Assembly: GCA_030844895.1 (NCBI GenBank)
Contig: CM061232.1
Location: forward strand, 87,795,769 to 87,859,768
From: Ambrosia x helenae
Taxonomy: Eukaryota > Streptophyta > Magnoliopsida > Asterales > Asteraceae
Length of the DNA stretch: 64,000 bases
Reading direction: 5' to 3'
Position 1 is the first letter of the stretch. The number at the start of each line of letters is the position of its first letter. The position numbers were made by a program, and so were the translations under genes. This document shows, piece after piece, positions 1 to 10,871 of the stretch. The notes under the pieces are model-generated. The model did not search any database, had not been told where the DNA came from, and saw nothing but the letters and a program-made list of their open reading frames with translations.

Positions 1-46
1 GTATTTTCGCTGCGTATTTTCAGCTAAAAAGGTTTAGGGTGTTTCA
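1..46 (+). repeat. 3' tail of the outer LARD 5' LTR (cut by window edge)
   Basis: Bases 1-46 match 16247-16292, the end of the 3' LTR, with few differences, and both end in CA. The rest of this LTR lies upstream of the window. Confidence 0.85.
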
Positions 47-49
47 AGT

Positions 50-62
50 TGGTATCAGAGCC
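50..62 (+). other. Primer binding site, initiator tRNA-Met
   Basis: TGGTATCAGAGCC begins three bases after the LTR end. It is complementary to the 3' end of plant initiator tRNA-Met, the usual primer of plant LTR elements. Confidence 0.9.
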
Positions 63-838
63 CTGGTTTGAGTGAAATCTTGTACAAGGAAGTAAGTACT
101 TGATCTCAAACTTATGTGCTCTTGAAAGCAGTGACCCGTACAATCCAAGACTCGATCAAGGCCCAATGGTAGAATTTAATATTAACTCACATGATATGTT
201 AAAAGCTAGTTGTGGTGTTTATGATAAGGTGAGCTTTTGTAGATAATGAAAAGGTCTCAAGGACACAATTCAAGATAGATCGTGGAAATTGTAGATAAGA
301 TGGAATAATCACAGGTACGCGATAATTAACTATTGGTACCGGTGGGAGGAAAATCCTCAGGGATGGTAAAACTTAGAAGGAAAAATAACCATGTTGTTTA
401 GGAAGGAAATTGAAAATGTATCACGAAGCTAAAAACCAGTCACCAGGCATAAGGTAATGATTACATGAAGGCACGTGGATAGCATGTGGACTGCGCACCT
501 GGCCAGTGCACAAGAAGCATGCGATACACGTGAGACCATGAGAATCATCACAGGTATGCCTGGTAAATTGGAAAGTAAGTGATCGTGTGGATAGATGGGT
601 GGAATAAACCTTATTTAAAGGGGTAAATGGGAAGTGGTTCCCTCAAAAGGTATTAAACCAAATATATGTGAATTGTGCCTATAAACTAATTATAGCAATG
701 AATAGATAAGTAACTAGACGTCAGTGGTGGGTTAAGATAGAAGACTCTCAAGTGATAGAGAGCAGTCTGTATTGCAAGGAAGGGTAGGAATGAAATGCTT
801 GAACCCGTAGGTAAGCACGGATCAAACTTGTATGAATG

Positions 839-1260
839 AAAATGGTTGGAAAGACCTTAATAGGTCAAAATGGTTGGAAAGATCCTAATGGGTCAAAATG
901 GTTGGTAAGACCTTAATAGGTCAAAATGGTTGGAAAGATCCTTATGGGTCAAAATGGTTGGAAATCCTAATGGGTCAAAATGATTGGAAAGACCTTAATA
1001 GCTCAAAATGGTTGGAAAGATCCTTATGGGTCAAAATGGTTGGAAAGACCCTAATGGGTCAAAATGGTTAGAAATATCCTAATGGGTCAAAATGGTTGGA
1101 AAGACCTTAATAGGTCAAAATGGTTGGAAAGATCCTTACAGGTCAAAATGGTTGGAAAGACCCTAACGGGTCAAAATGGTTGGAAAGATCCTAATGGGTC
1201 AAAATGGTTGGAAAGACCTTAATGGGTCAAGAGGTTGGAAAGACCTTAACAGGTCATATG
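839..1260 (+). repeat. About 15 tandem copies of a 28-bp unit in the LARD leader
   Basis: The unit reads roughly AAAATGGTTGGAAAGACC followed by TTAATGGGTC. Copies differ at a few bases (CTTAATAGGTC, CCTTATGGGTC) and decayed copies continue to about 1400. It lies in the untranslated 5' part of the element and has no open frame of note. Confidence 0.9.
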
Positions 1261-1399
1261 GTTGAAACCATGTAAAATAGGCTAGGAAGACCTTAGCGGG
1301 TCAAACGGTTGGGAAGACCTTAACGGTTCATAGGGTGGAAATCATGTATGATAAGTAGGAGAACCTTAATGGGACGAGGTTATAGGAGAGGCCTTAATG

Positions 1400-2999
1400 G
1401 GTAAGAATGGGTGAAAGTATGTAATAGACTACCTTATGGAGAATTATGAGGAAGGATGGTTTCCTTTTGAAAATGTATGATTAACTAACTTGTTGGTTTA
1501 CAAGCCATAAAGCTCTGGTATGTACATCTTTAGTTAGCCTTTGAAGGGAATGGTAGAATAGGTGTAGAATACCTTTGTTGATAAGTGGACAATAAATGAT
1601 TTGTGGCAAGATGCACAAGTCAAAGCTCTGGAAATTTACGTTGTGGCAAGATGCACAAGTAAAAGGGAAAATGATGACTACTTTGTGGAAATGTGGAAGA
1701 AACCATGTAACGGGTCATTTGGATATGAACGAAGAAGAGAATATGTCTTTCACTGACCAACGTATGCATGAATAATGTAAATGCGTAGTGTAGTAAATTA
1801 GTTTAGAATAAGCCTGTTACATGGCATATAGAATGCATGCATGAATGAAAGGTAGAATCCATAATTTAGTAGTATTGGGTGGGAAGGAAGAAGGGAATTA
1901 CATTTCCATCTTTAACAATGATAAATTTAAAGGTGGTAAGAATGTAGTTTAATAATTTTGTTGGGATACATGTGTTGTGTGACCGATGAAAGGAATAAAT
2001 ATGTATAATACATATATCCATATCCATATTATATATATAGATGGGGGTAGAAATACACGGTAGCTAATGATAGAAACAAATTGTGGAAAGATATTTAAAA
2101 ATGTACTAATGGGTTGACTTTCGAAAAGTTAAACAAGTGGATTAGTAAGTGCAAAGCAAGTATCAATAAGATGGCGTGAAAGGCTATTTGCGTGAAGTAA
2201 GCTTAGCCAATTGGAAATTGTTGATGCAACAAAAAAGAAATTGTAAAGGAAAGATGTATATAATTAGACATTCCAAGTGAAAGAATTTTGCATGGACTGT
2301 TGAAAGACAATTGTTATGAATGCAAAATATATGTCTAGCCAATGACCTTGTAGATACGGATAGTCGAATTATGGATATGATGAAATCTACATGATAGGTG
2401 ACATGATGTTAACGAGTTGGGACTCGTTGTGAATGAACTAAAGCAAGTTAAGTATGGCGTGGACTTGCGAAGGAACAAGTCAAGCCGATGTATGGATGGT
2501 TGGTTAACGTTGTGAAAGGAAGGGTAGTAAATTTAGATATTTTGTGATTGTTAAATATAAAAATTGATATGTTGAATAGTACCCACGTATGAATGAATGG
2601 TAGCTCAAGTATGATGTAGTTGGAAAGTTTGACTTTTAAAGGTCAAAAGATGAATGAATTTTAGCTTAAACCCAGGGTTATTAAGCAATGGACATATGTG
2701 TCTACTATGAGTAATGCATGAATTGAACTCACAAACAAATTAGCATGAATAGATAGGCTCTGAAATTTACCAAAAGGGGTGGGGTGTATATGGTAGATGT
2801 ACCGATTCAGTGGTTCCTATGTAATTATGCCTAACTCTCAAGTTAAGTGAGAATGAATTGGGAATGAAATGGTATGTATGCTGTGAAAGTGATAACCAAG
2901 ATTTAAGGATTGGGATATACGCATGTAGATAGTCTAACTAATTATGTAATTGAAGGGATTTAGAAGGAATGCTAATAGTGGAGTATTGTAGTAAACCCG
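1400..2999. other. Non-coding internal region of the outer LARD
   Basis: No ORF above 60 codons and no recognisable retrotransposon domain on either strand. A short direct repeat (TTGTGGCAAGATGCACAAGT) occurs at about 1600 and 1640. Otherwise I see only unique AT-rich sequence. Confidence 0.6.
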
Positions 3000-4532
3000 T
3001 GATGTATAACACCCCAACCGATGGCGGAAACATCGGGATGTCACGTATTGAGGATTCTTTCAGTAGCACATGGTATATATTGAAATTTTCAATGATTTAT
3101 TCATGACATAAATATCCAAATGAAATGATGTCTAGAAATCCCAAATACATAATATCAAATAAAGTAAATAACTTCAAACAACTTTAAATAAACTTCAAAG
3201 TATTTCCTCATGCATACTCTAAGCCTCAGCTTCATTGTTACCTAAAACATGTTAATTTTGAAAATATTTTTGGGTCAACAAAAGTTGGTGAGAATTACAT
3301 AGGTTTTGATAATCGAATAAAGCTTGTACAATTCAAGTGTCATGGCAAGTCTAGTCCATATGTGAAAACATACTAGCAGTAAATCGAGTGCATAATCAAC
3401 CCTTGTGACTAGAATATTGTGGTCCATCCCATACGCTCATGGTTCACTCGATTATGTTATGCGATAACAATCACCTACGCTACCTATGTAGGAGGTACGT
3501 ATCCGGGTGGGGTTGTCAGTCCAATAGATCTATCATTGTATACCGTCGGCTGATCAATGTTAATGATTATGCTAGAATATTGTGCTTACCCTAGTCATGT
3601 TTAAGACATAATGCAACATAGAATAACACATAGACACTTTATGATTGAATTGCATATAGAATGTTGTAACATGTTTCACCCCAAAAAATAGTGAACTAGA
3701 AAAGGGGCTATGTAAAACTCACCTTAGCAAAATGTTATGTCTCGTGAAAATAGAATATGTGTTGCCCAACGATGCCAAGTATTACCCTATAATTAAGGTA
3801 ATAAATATGTCTAAGTCTTTCTAGTCTACAAATATTTTCTAGGGTTTCGAATTTTGGGATAGGTATTCGTTTGATTAATAATTAAATTGTTTATTAAATA
3901 AAAGAAATTCGATAAATAAATAAACAAAAGTGGTTTTGTAGACTTTAGATTAAAGGTGGTCACATTATAAGGTTTTAAGTATAAAAATAATTTTTATAAA
4001 ATTATTTTCTTAAAAATAGAATATTTAGTTTATTTATTTCTATTTTGCCAAAATATAACTTTAATGTATAAAAATATTAAAATTAAAGAATTTTTAAATT
4101 AAAATTTGTATTTCTGTTCTAAATAGACAGAAATAATTTATATAAAATTTTGGTGCAAAAATATTGAAAAATGAATTTATTATGATTTATTTATGATTAA
4201 AAATAACAAAAATTGATTAAAAATATTAAATAAATGATTTTTCAAAAATAAAAATCATTTCAGAAATGTTTAATGTTTTATAAACTCAGAATAATTTTTG
4301 TGGAAATTTATATAATCGTTTTGATATTTTTATAGAATTTTATAATTATAATGGAATAAACTTGAAATATTTATTATATATAATAAATAAATAGTTTTTG
4401 GAAACTAAAAATTGTATGTTAAACTTTTCTATTAGTATAACATAAAATAATTTTTGTAGAATTTATAAAGAAGTTTTAGTATTTTTAAAGCCATTTTTAA
4501 AATAATGGAGAATATATAATTAATAAAGTTTT

Positions 4533-4645
4533 AAAAAAAAAAGGTTGGTGTATGCCATGGCTCGAACCAGGGTCTGAGACCGGGTGGGGTTTTATCACAA
4601 GCCCAGCCACTAACTGGGCTGGACCCTGAGAACGAATGTTTTTGG
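4533..4645 (-). other. tRNA-like module with pol III-type boxes inside the LTR
   Basis: On the minus strand an A-box-like TTAGTGGCTGGG is followed by the B-box GGTTCGAGCC and then a run of ten T (A-run on + at about 4533-4542), which would be a pol III terminator. It is probably a tRNA-derived SINE fragment. It recurs in the other LTR at about 12405-12500. Confidence 0.45.
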
Positions 4646-4692
4646 TTTAAAAATAAATATATGGTTAACAAATCTGTTTTATAATTAAATCA

Positions 4693-4812
4693 GAAGAAGA
4701 AAAAAAAAGGAATCATCCCAGCGGGACTCGAACCTTGGCCCTCAGGCCAGTTCGCGTTTTTGGCACAAGAGTCACACCAACTGATCTGTTGATCAGTTGG
4801 TGATGATTAAGG
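4693..4812 (-). other. Second tRNA-like module inside the LTR
   Basis: Minus strand: A-box-like TCAGTTGGTGTG, B-box GGTTCGAGTCC followed by CGCTGGG, then a T-run (A-run on + at 4700-4708). A 5'-side palindrome CTGATCAACAGATCAG precedes the A box. This module falls inside the 0.4-kb block missing from the other LTR. Confidence 0.45.
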
Positions 4813-5399
4813 TTCTGCAATATATTTATACACAGGTCTGCAGATGTTATCCCCAAATTAAAGATGTCGAGCCCTAGTATTTGCAATAAACAGATTTGAA
4901 CAAAAATAACCCGATTAAACATAGGGTTATTGTTGTGTGAAGGCCGATGAACAAAACCAAGTAAAAACATTAGAACTTACAAATCGTTTATCATGATTTT
5001 TGAGCGGTCAAGCAAAAAGTCAACACACGAGCAAATGATGCTTGAAAGAATGTTTTTATCAGAAATTTTGAGAGGGGAAAGAGTAATTGGCGAGTGTAGA
5101 TTGTAGATTGTAGTGAAGGCCTCAATTTATAGTGGGAGGCTCGTGGGTTTGAATTGGGTAATGGTTGACTCGCTTAAAGGTATTAACGCGTGATTGGGAT
5201 CGATAAGGAAAGAATTGATGGTGAATTGAGCGTGTATCAGACGCGAATCATCCTTCTCAATCAATAATTATGCCTTAGATGGATTATAAACACGGATTGG
5301 TGATCTAATTATGGATGATTATCATCACAGTTGACTTTCCAAGTCAACTATTATGATTTATGCACAACATATAAATAAAACGCGTGGATTATTAACTGA

Positions 5400-5495
5400 A
5401 TAGTGGTTTAGACCAGATGGTTTGGTGGTGTGTGTCTGATTGACCCGGCCTAGGGCGCGGGTTCGAGTCCCGGCCCAGGCATTATTTTTTTTTTT
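5400..5495 (+). other. Third tRNA-like module inside the LTR (plus strand)
   Basis: A-box-like TGGTTTGGTGG at 5419-5429, B-box GGTTCGAGTCC at 5460-5470 in a tRNA-like arm ending CCCGGCCCAGGCA, then eleven T. It is antisense to the retrotransposon. The other LTR copy lies at 12840-12953. No complete tRNA cloverleaf can be drawn, so I do not call it a tRNA gene. Confidence 0.5.
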
Positions 5496-5644
5496 GACAA
5501 TTATTTCTCTAATATATATATATATATATAACCTTATAGCATGATACAAGGGGTCCAAATGTGTCACGAAACATTTTTAAAAAAGTGCGATAATGATATT
5601 AATAATAATCGTAACGTACATATGATTTAATGCGAAATGTTACA

Positions 5645-5680
5645 GTCTCCCCTACTTTTAGGAACTTCGTCCCGAAGTTG
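5645..5680 (-). other. Polypurine tract and FGGGACGAAG-type palindrome of the chromovirus
   Basis: Read on the minus strand, an ACTTCGGGACGAAGT-like palindrome is followed by AAAAGTAGGGGAGAC and then directly by the LTR start TGTAACA. The tract is the expected plus-strand primer. Confidence 0.75.
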
Positions 5681-5699
5681 AAGTTGGAGAGTCTGGTGG

Positions 5700-6177
5700 G
5701 AAAAGGTATGGGTACTTAGACTTCATCTGGTCCTTGCGTTCCCAAGTGAACTCTGGACCTCGTTTAGATTCCTAGCGAACCTTAACGATCGGAATGCGAC
5801 TGCGCTTGAGTTTCCTGACTCCAGTATCCACGATCTCAACGGGTTTCTCGACAATGTGCATAGTTTCATCGATTTGCACATCTTCAAGAGGGACATGGAG
5901 GTTCTCATCTGCTAAGCATTTCTTAACTCAGGTGGAAGATCAAGTTTTTAAGCCACTTTTCCAATCCTGTCAAGCACTTTGAATGGGCCTACGTATCGAG
6001 GAGCTAGTTTTCCCTTTCTACCGAAGCGAATTACTCCCTTCCAAGGAGATACCTTAAGAAGTACAAGGTTCCCGACTTGAAATTCCAAGGGCTTACAACG
6101 TTTATCAGCTAGCTCTTCTGTCGACTTCTAGCCTTGAGAAGATTATCCTGAATGAGTTGGATTTTATCTGTGGTTTC
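5700..6177 (-). pseudogene. Integrase C-terminus and chromodomain remnant
   Basis: Downstream of the integrase stop the minus strand still encodes, in broken frames, typical C-terminal pieces. The clearest is at about 5712-5815: basic residues, then IPIVKVR, a stop where the family has tryptophan, then GPEFTWERKDQM. That pattern (IVKVxW...GPExTWE) is the chromodomain end of Tekay-type chromoviruses. The domain targets insertion to marked chromatin in intact relatives. Several stops and frame changes make it non-functional here. Confidence 0.7.
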
Positions 6178-7836
6178 CTAGATCAGTTCAGGTCCAGTGA
6201 TCTGGGCTTCACCAACCTCAGTCCAACAGACAGGTGAACGACACTTACGACCATAGAGTGCCTTGAAAGGAGCCATGTTAATGCTGGCGTGATAACTGTT
6301 GTTGTATGAAAACTCGACCAAAGGAAGATGAGAATCCCATGTGCCACCAAAATCGATGACACATGCCCTGAGCATATCCTCAAGTGTCTGGATGGTCCGT
6401 TCAGTCTGACCATCTATTTGAGGGTGATAAGCAGTACTCAGGTTTAACTTAGTACCCAAAATGTCTTGTAAAGAATCCCAAAAGTGAGAGGTGAAACGAC
6501 CATCACGATCCGAGATAATGTCCAAAGGTATACCATGGCGACATACGATCTCACTCACGTACATCTTCGCTAACCTTTCCACAGAATATTTCTCACGGAT
6601 TGGTAAGAAATGGGCTGACTTGGTTAAACGGTCAACGATTACACAAATGCTGTCAAAACCTTTGGGTGTACGAGGGAGTTTAGTGATGATGTCCATTGCT
6701 ATGCGCTCCCATTTCCATACAGGAATTTCTGGTTGTTCAAGCATACCAGATGTTCGTTGATGTTCAGCCTTGACCTTCGAACAAGTAAGGCATTTTGCAA
6801 CGAAAAGAGCGATATCTTTCTTCATACCAGGCCACCAATACGAATAACGAATATCTTGGTACATCTTGTCAGCACCAGGATGAATAGAATAACGAGACTT
6901 ATGAGCCTCGTTCATAAGAAAGGTATGAAGATCATCACGGTCAGGAATCCAGATTCGATTGAGAAAATAAAGTAGACCATCAGGTTTGGTTTCAAGTTGA
7001 GTCTCAGCACCACAAGACATTTCCTCGTACATGTTACCTTGGGTGACTGAAGTATGTTGAGCCTGGAGGATACGGTCCTGAAGATCAGTACGAACTCTCG
7101 CACAATGAAGTTTGAGGCGCTCTTTACGACTAAGTGCGTCAGCCACAACATTCGCTCTGCCAGGATGGTAGCGAATCTCGCAATCATAGTCGTTAAGTAA
7201 CTCAACCCAACGTCGTTGTCTCATGTTAAGATTTTTCCGGTCGAAGACTTGTTGGAGACTTTTGTGGTCCGTGAAGACCACACATTTGGTTCCATAAAGA
7301 TAGTGTCTCCAAATCTTAAGAGCAAAGACGGCGGCGCCCAATTCAAGATCATGGGTGGTATAATTCTTTTCGTGGGTCTTGAGCTGTCTAGACGCATAAG
7401 CAATAACCTTGCCTCGTTGCATGAGAACACAACCAAGACCTTGGTTTGATGCATCACAATAGACCACGAAATCATCTTTACCATCAGGTAGAGACAGGAC
7501 AGGAGCTTCACAGAGTTTCAGCTTAAGAGTCTCAAATGCTTCCTCTTGTTTTGGTCCCCACTCATAAGGTTTATCCTTGTGAGTTAAGGCAGTGAGAGGA
7601 ACAGCAATGTTGGAGAAGTTGGCAATGAACCGACGATAATTACCAGCCAAACCAAGGAAGGAACGGACTTCAGTTGGAGTTTTAGGAACACTCCAATCTT
7701 TGACAGCTTCGATCTTTGCAGGATCAACATGAATTCCGTTCTCATCAATGACGTGTCCCAAAAATTGAACTTCCTTAAGCCAAAATTCACATTTCGAGAA
7801 CTTGGCATACAGTTGTTCTTTCTTTAGGAGACCCAA
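6178..7836 (-). pseudogene. Ty3/gypsy pol fragment: RT thumb, RNase H, integrase
   Basis: A 552-codon open stretch. Residues 1-110 are the end of RT (AKFSKCEFWL, SFLGLAGNYRRF). RNase H follows with its first aspartate in VVYCDASNQGLG near residue 128, then TDHKSLQ and the family signature ending ADALSRK. The integrase zinc finger (HPGADKMYQ...CLTCSKVK) comes next, then a DDE core with aspartates in MDIITKLP and SDRDGRF and glutamate in DGQTERTIQTLEDML. It ends at a stop soon after the core, before the chromodomain region. It is in frame with no recognisable start of its own, being one segment of a broken polyprotein. Confidence 0.92.
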
Positions 7837-7851
7837 GATTGAATGAAGATG

Positions 7852-8178
7852 TTATTCATGATCGGATTTTGATTTTGAGTAAATCAAGATGTCGTCAATG
7901 AAGACGATCACGAATTTGTCAAGGTAGGGTCTACAAACCCGATTCATTAGATCCATAAACACTGCGGGAGCGTTGGTCAATCCGAACGGCATGACCATGA
8001 ATTCGTAATGACCATAACGTGTACGAAAGGCTGTCTTGGGAATATCTTCTTCGTGGACTCTAAGCTGATGATAACCAAAACGAAGGTCAATCTTCGAGAA
8101 GTGGGCTGCTTCTTTAAGTTGATCGAAAAGATCGTCAATCCTAGGCAAGGGATAACGATTTTTGATGGTGAGTTTGTT
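7852..8178 (-). pseudogene. Ty3/gypsy reverse transcriptase core, bounded by stops
   Basis: The frame encodes the RT palm: KIDLRFGYHQLRV, then MPFGLTNAPAVFMDLMN and the catalytic FIDDILIYSK. A stop near 8179 separates it from the RT N-terminus, and another at about 7852 separates it from the thumb/RNase H segment. Both interrupt residues conserved in intact relatives, so they are mutations rather than domain borders. The catalytic aspartate pair is intact. Confidence 0.92.
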
Positions 8179-8181
8179 GAG

Positions 8182-9312
8182 TTAACGATAGTCGATACAC
8201 ATCCTGAGAGATCCATCTTTCTTCTTGACGAACAAAACAGGGGCTCCCCATGGAGAAGAACTGGGGCGAATGAAACCTTTATCAGAAAGTTCCTGCAATT
8301 GACTGGCAAGTTCTTGCATCTCAGAGGGTGCAAGACGATAAGGAGCTTTGGCAACAGGATTTGCACCAGGAACAAGATCGATCCTAAATTCAACTTGTCG
8401 AGCAGGAGGCAAACCAGGTAAATCCTCTGGAAAGACTTCAGGATAGTCCCGAATGATTGGGATGTCTTGGATACTTTTGCCCTTGCCTTTCTTTTCTATC
8501 ACGTTAGCCAAGAAAGCCATATACCCCTTTCGTAAATATTTTTGAGCAGTAGTACAAGACATGAGTTTAAGCTCACCACAAGGCTTCTCACCATAGATCT
8601 TCAAAATATCACCAGATTCGAGAGGAATGCGAATAACTTTCTCAAAGCATAGGATTTCAGCACGATGGGTTGACAACCAATCCATGCCTACTATGACATC
8701 AAAGCTTCCAAGATGCATAGGAATGAGATCGATAGAGAAAGTATGTTCATCGAGGTTCAACACACAGTTACGTATGATAGAATTGATCGAGATAGAATTC
8801 CCATTAGCTACCTCTACCACTAAGGGTTCCTCTAGGTTAGTTTGGGGTAAGTTAAGTAAGGGTTCAAACTTTAGTGATACAAATGACTTATCAGCACCCG
8901 AATCAAATAATATAGAAGCAAAGTGGTTATTAACGAGAAACGTACCATTAACCACCTCGTTGTTGTCGTGGGCCTGATTAGCATTAAGGTTGTATGCGCG
9001 ACCTCGAGCACCTTGGTTCTGGTTGCGGTTCTGGTTTTGATTGCGGTTTTGGTTCTGGTTCTGGTTTTGGTTACGATTGGGGCAAGCATTGATATAGTGG
9101 TCTGGGCTGCGACACTCGTAACATTGACCACGAGCAGGCCTGTTGTTTTGTTGGTTGGGAGCTGGGGCATTTCTGGCTGGGTTATTTTGGGCAGCAGGGC
9201 CATTAGCAGGAGGAGCTCGGCAGATGTTCACAAGGTGACCATACCTTTGACAATTAGTGCAAAAACGACATGGCACCTGTGTTGGATGATGGTATTTGCA
9301 AGTGTTGCACAA
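8182..9312 (-). pseudogene. Gag zinc knuckles, aspartic protease and RT N-terminus
   Basis: A 376-codon stretch. Residues 1-60 hold a cysteine-rich region (CRFCTNCQRYGH) and a second CCHC knuckle (CYECRSPDHYINAC). An Asn/Gln/Arg repeat (NQNQNQN) follows, then the protease with ILFDSGADKSFVS, the DSGA active site of retropepsins, and a second motif IVGMDWLSTHRA. From about residue 320 it enters RT (GFIRPSSSPWGAPVLFVKKK) and stops at MCIDYR, where intact copies continue. The 5' side is joined to the rest of gag only by a frameshift near 9300. Confidence 0.9.
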
Positions 9313-10315
9313 AGGGTGAGGTCCGGTGTATGGCTTCTTATTAGGTGCGGGTTTGCGACCACTGTAAAGTTTCGGGCCTTACGTTTCTTGTTAACAGAGT
9401 GCTCAGTCTTAATCTCCTTAGCCGGCTCTGGTGTAGCTTTGTTCACATCCTTCTTAGCACCTTTGCGAAACAGAGTACCATTCTTCACGTGATTATCAGT
9501 CAGTGTAGCCGCTAAACGTTTGGCTTCTTCCAAGGTAGCAGGATTCCTTCCCCATACTGTGTCCTGAATTTGCATAGGTAGACCACCGATATACTTCTCG
9601 ATGGCTACAGGCAGGGGAGTGACCTTATGGGGCAACAACAAACTGAGCTCGTGAAAGCGGGTATTATAAGCAAGTTTTCCCCACTATCCTGAGCAAGGGT
9701 GTGGAACTCGTCCTCTAGTTTCTTAACCTCGTTACAGGGACAAAACTCAGCTTTCATTATCTCCTTGACTTGATCCCAGGTCATAGTAAGTGCAACTTCA
9801 GCTCCGCGGGTGCGCTTTTCCTCATTCCACCAAGTGAGTGCTCGTTTGTGAAGAACACTCATGGCATACCGGACCTTAAAGTTATCGGGACACTCACTGT
9901 TAATGAAGGTATTCTCAATACCCTCGAACCATTGTAGAAGACCCGTAGCTCCTTCATCTCCACTGAACTTAGGAGGATTACAGGTATTAAAGTGTTTAAG
10001 AGTTCAAGCTAGGAGACCATTCCCGTTCCCATTGTGGTTTCCATTGTCGTTTCCATTTCCACAGTCGTTTCCATTTCCATTGCCGTTTCCATTGCCGTTA
10101 CCGTTCATCTGGATGACTTGAGTCAGTAAGTTAGGAACCAGAGTTGCGATTTGTTGTGCCATTTGTTGAGAGATGATCGCAGCCAGTTGGGCATCAACGC
10201 CATTGTTGTTTTTATTGTTGTTGTTGTGGTTAGCGTCGTGGTTATGGTTGTGGTTGTCACCACCTTCCTCATGGTTCCCACCATTGCTATTGCGAGTGCT
10301 GCGACGTGGAGGCAT
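9228..10315 (-). pseudogene. Chromovirus gag, frameshifted
   Basis: It starts at ATG 10315 with MPPRRSTRNSNGG, a typical N-terminus of plant Ty3 Gag. A low-complexity His/Asn and Gly/Asn stretch follows, caused by trinucleotide-like repeats at 10010-10110, and then a stop at 10004. The capsid core resumes in another frame at 9862 (RALTWWNEEKRTRG, TWDQVKEIMKAEFCP) and shifts again near 9640 to a segment with KVTPLPVAIEKYIGGLP and a LEEAKRLAATLTD helix. Gag would form the virus-like particle in an intact element. Confidence 0.88.
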
Positions 10316-10855
10316 GATCTGTAAGAGACATAATGAAATGAATGAGGTAATATAAGGAATGTAATCATTTATTCATTAATTAAAACGAATAAACGAAAAC
10401 GTTGACTTATCAAAGATTCTAGATTCTAATAACATAATGAAGACATGCTTTAGCCTATAAGTGAACACTCATCCCGAGAATTCCCAGGTAGGCATCCGGG
10501 TCCCTCATCTGATTGGGATATATGCGCAATGCCAGCCTATACAGAAGACTCAGAATACAGGCGTTCACCCTTCCAGATTGCACGTGTTCGTTATTAAAAT
10601 CTATAACTCTGATGAGATCTCAAGGTGGTTCAGGCTAAACCTGAGGATTTTGTCCTATTAATCTAATGGTGGATCAGGATTGCAACAGACGAATAAGAGC
10701 AGTCAACTTGTAAAGGCTTAGGGTTGTATAAGGTGTAGGATAGGATGAGATTAAGGAAGCAATTAGGGTTACAAGTAAGAGAAGCAAGTACTGTTTTAAA
10801 TTCCTAAGGTTATAGTCTAGATTATTTTTCTAATAACCTAATTCCCTATAACCAA
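10316..10855 (-). other. Untranslated leader of the chromovirus
   Basis: It lies between the primer site and the gag ATG, with no ORF and no clear repeat. Its LTR-proximal end (CTAATAACCTAATTCCCTAT on +) recurs at 43537-43556 in a related truncated element. Confidence 0.7.
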
Positions 10856-10869
10856 GGCTCTGATACCAA
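10856..10869 (-). other. Primer binding site, initiator tRNA-Met
   Basis: Minus strand TTGGTATCAGAGCC, two bases from the LTR. Confidence 0.9.
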
Positions 10870-10871
10870 TC

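Larger units (their letters stand above)
3005..5644 (-). repeat. 3' LTR (element sense) of the nested chromovirus
   Basis: It is 2640 bp and matches 10872-13116 except for a block of about 400 bp (roughly 4685-5086) missing from the other copy, and scattered substitutions. The very AT-rich stretch 3840-4530 and the three tRNA-like modules listed separately lie inside it. Confidence 0.9.

Noticed and set aside
1000..1260. CRISPR-like array
   Set aside because: The 28-bp units are contiguous without unique spacers, in plant retrotransposon DNA.
5358..5567. Possible functional tRNA gene
   Set aside because: A and B boxes and a T-run are present, but no full cloverleaf with an anticodon stem can be drawn.
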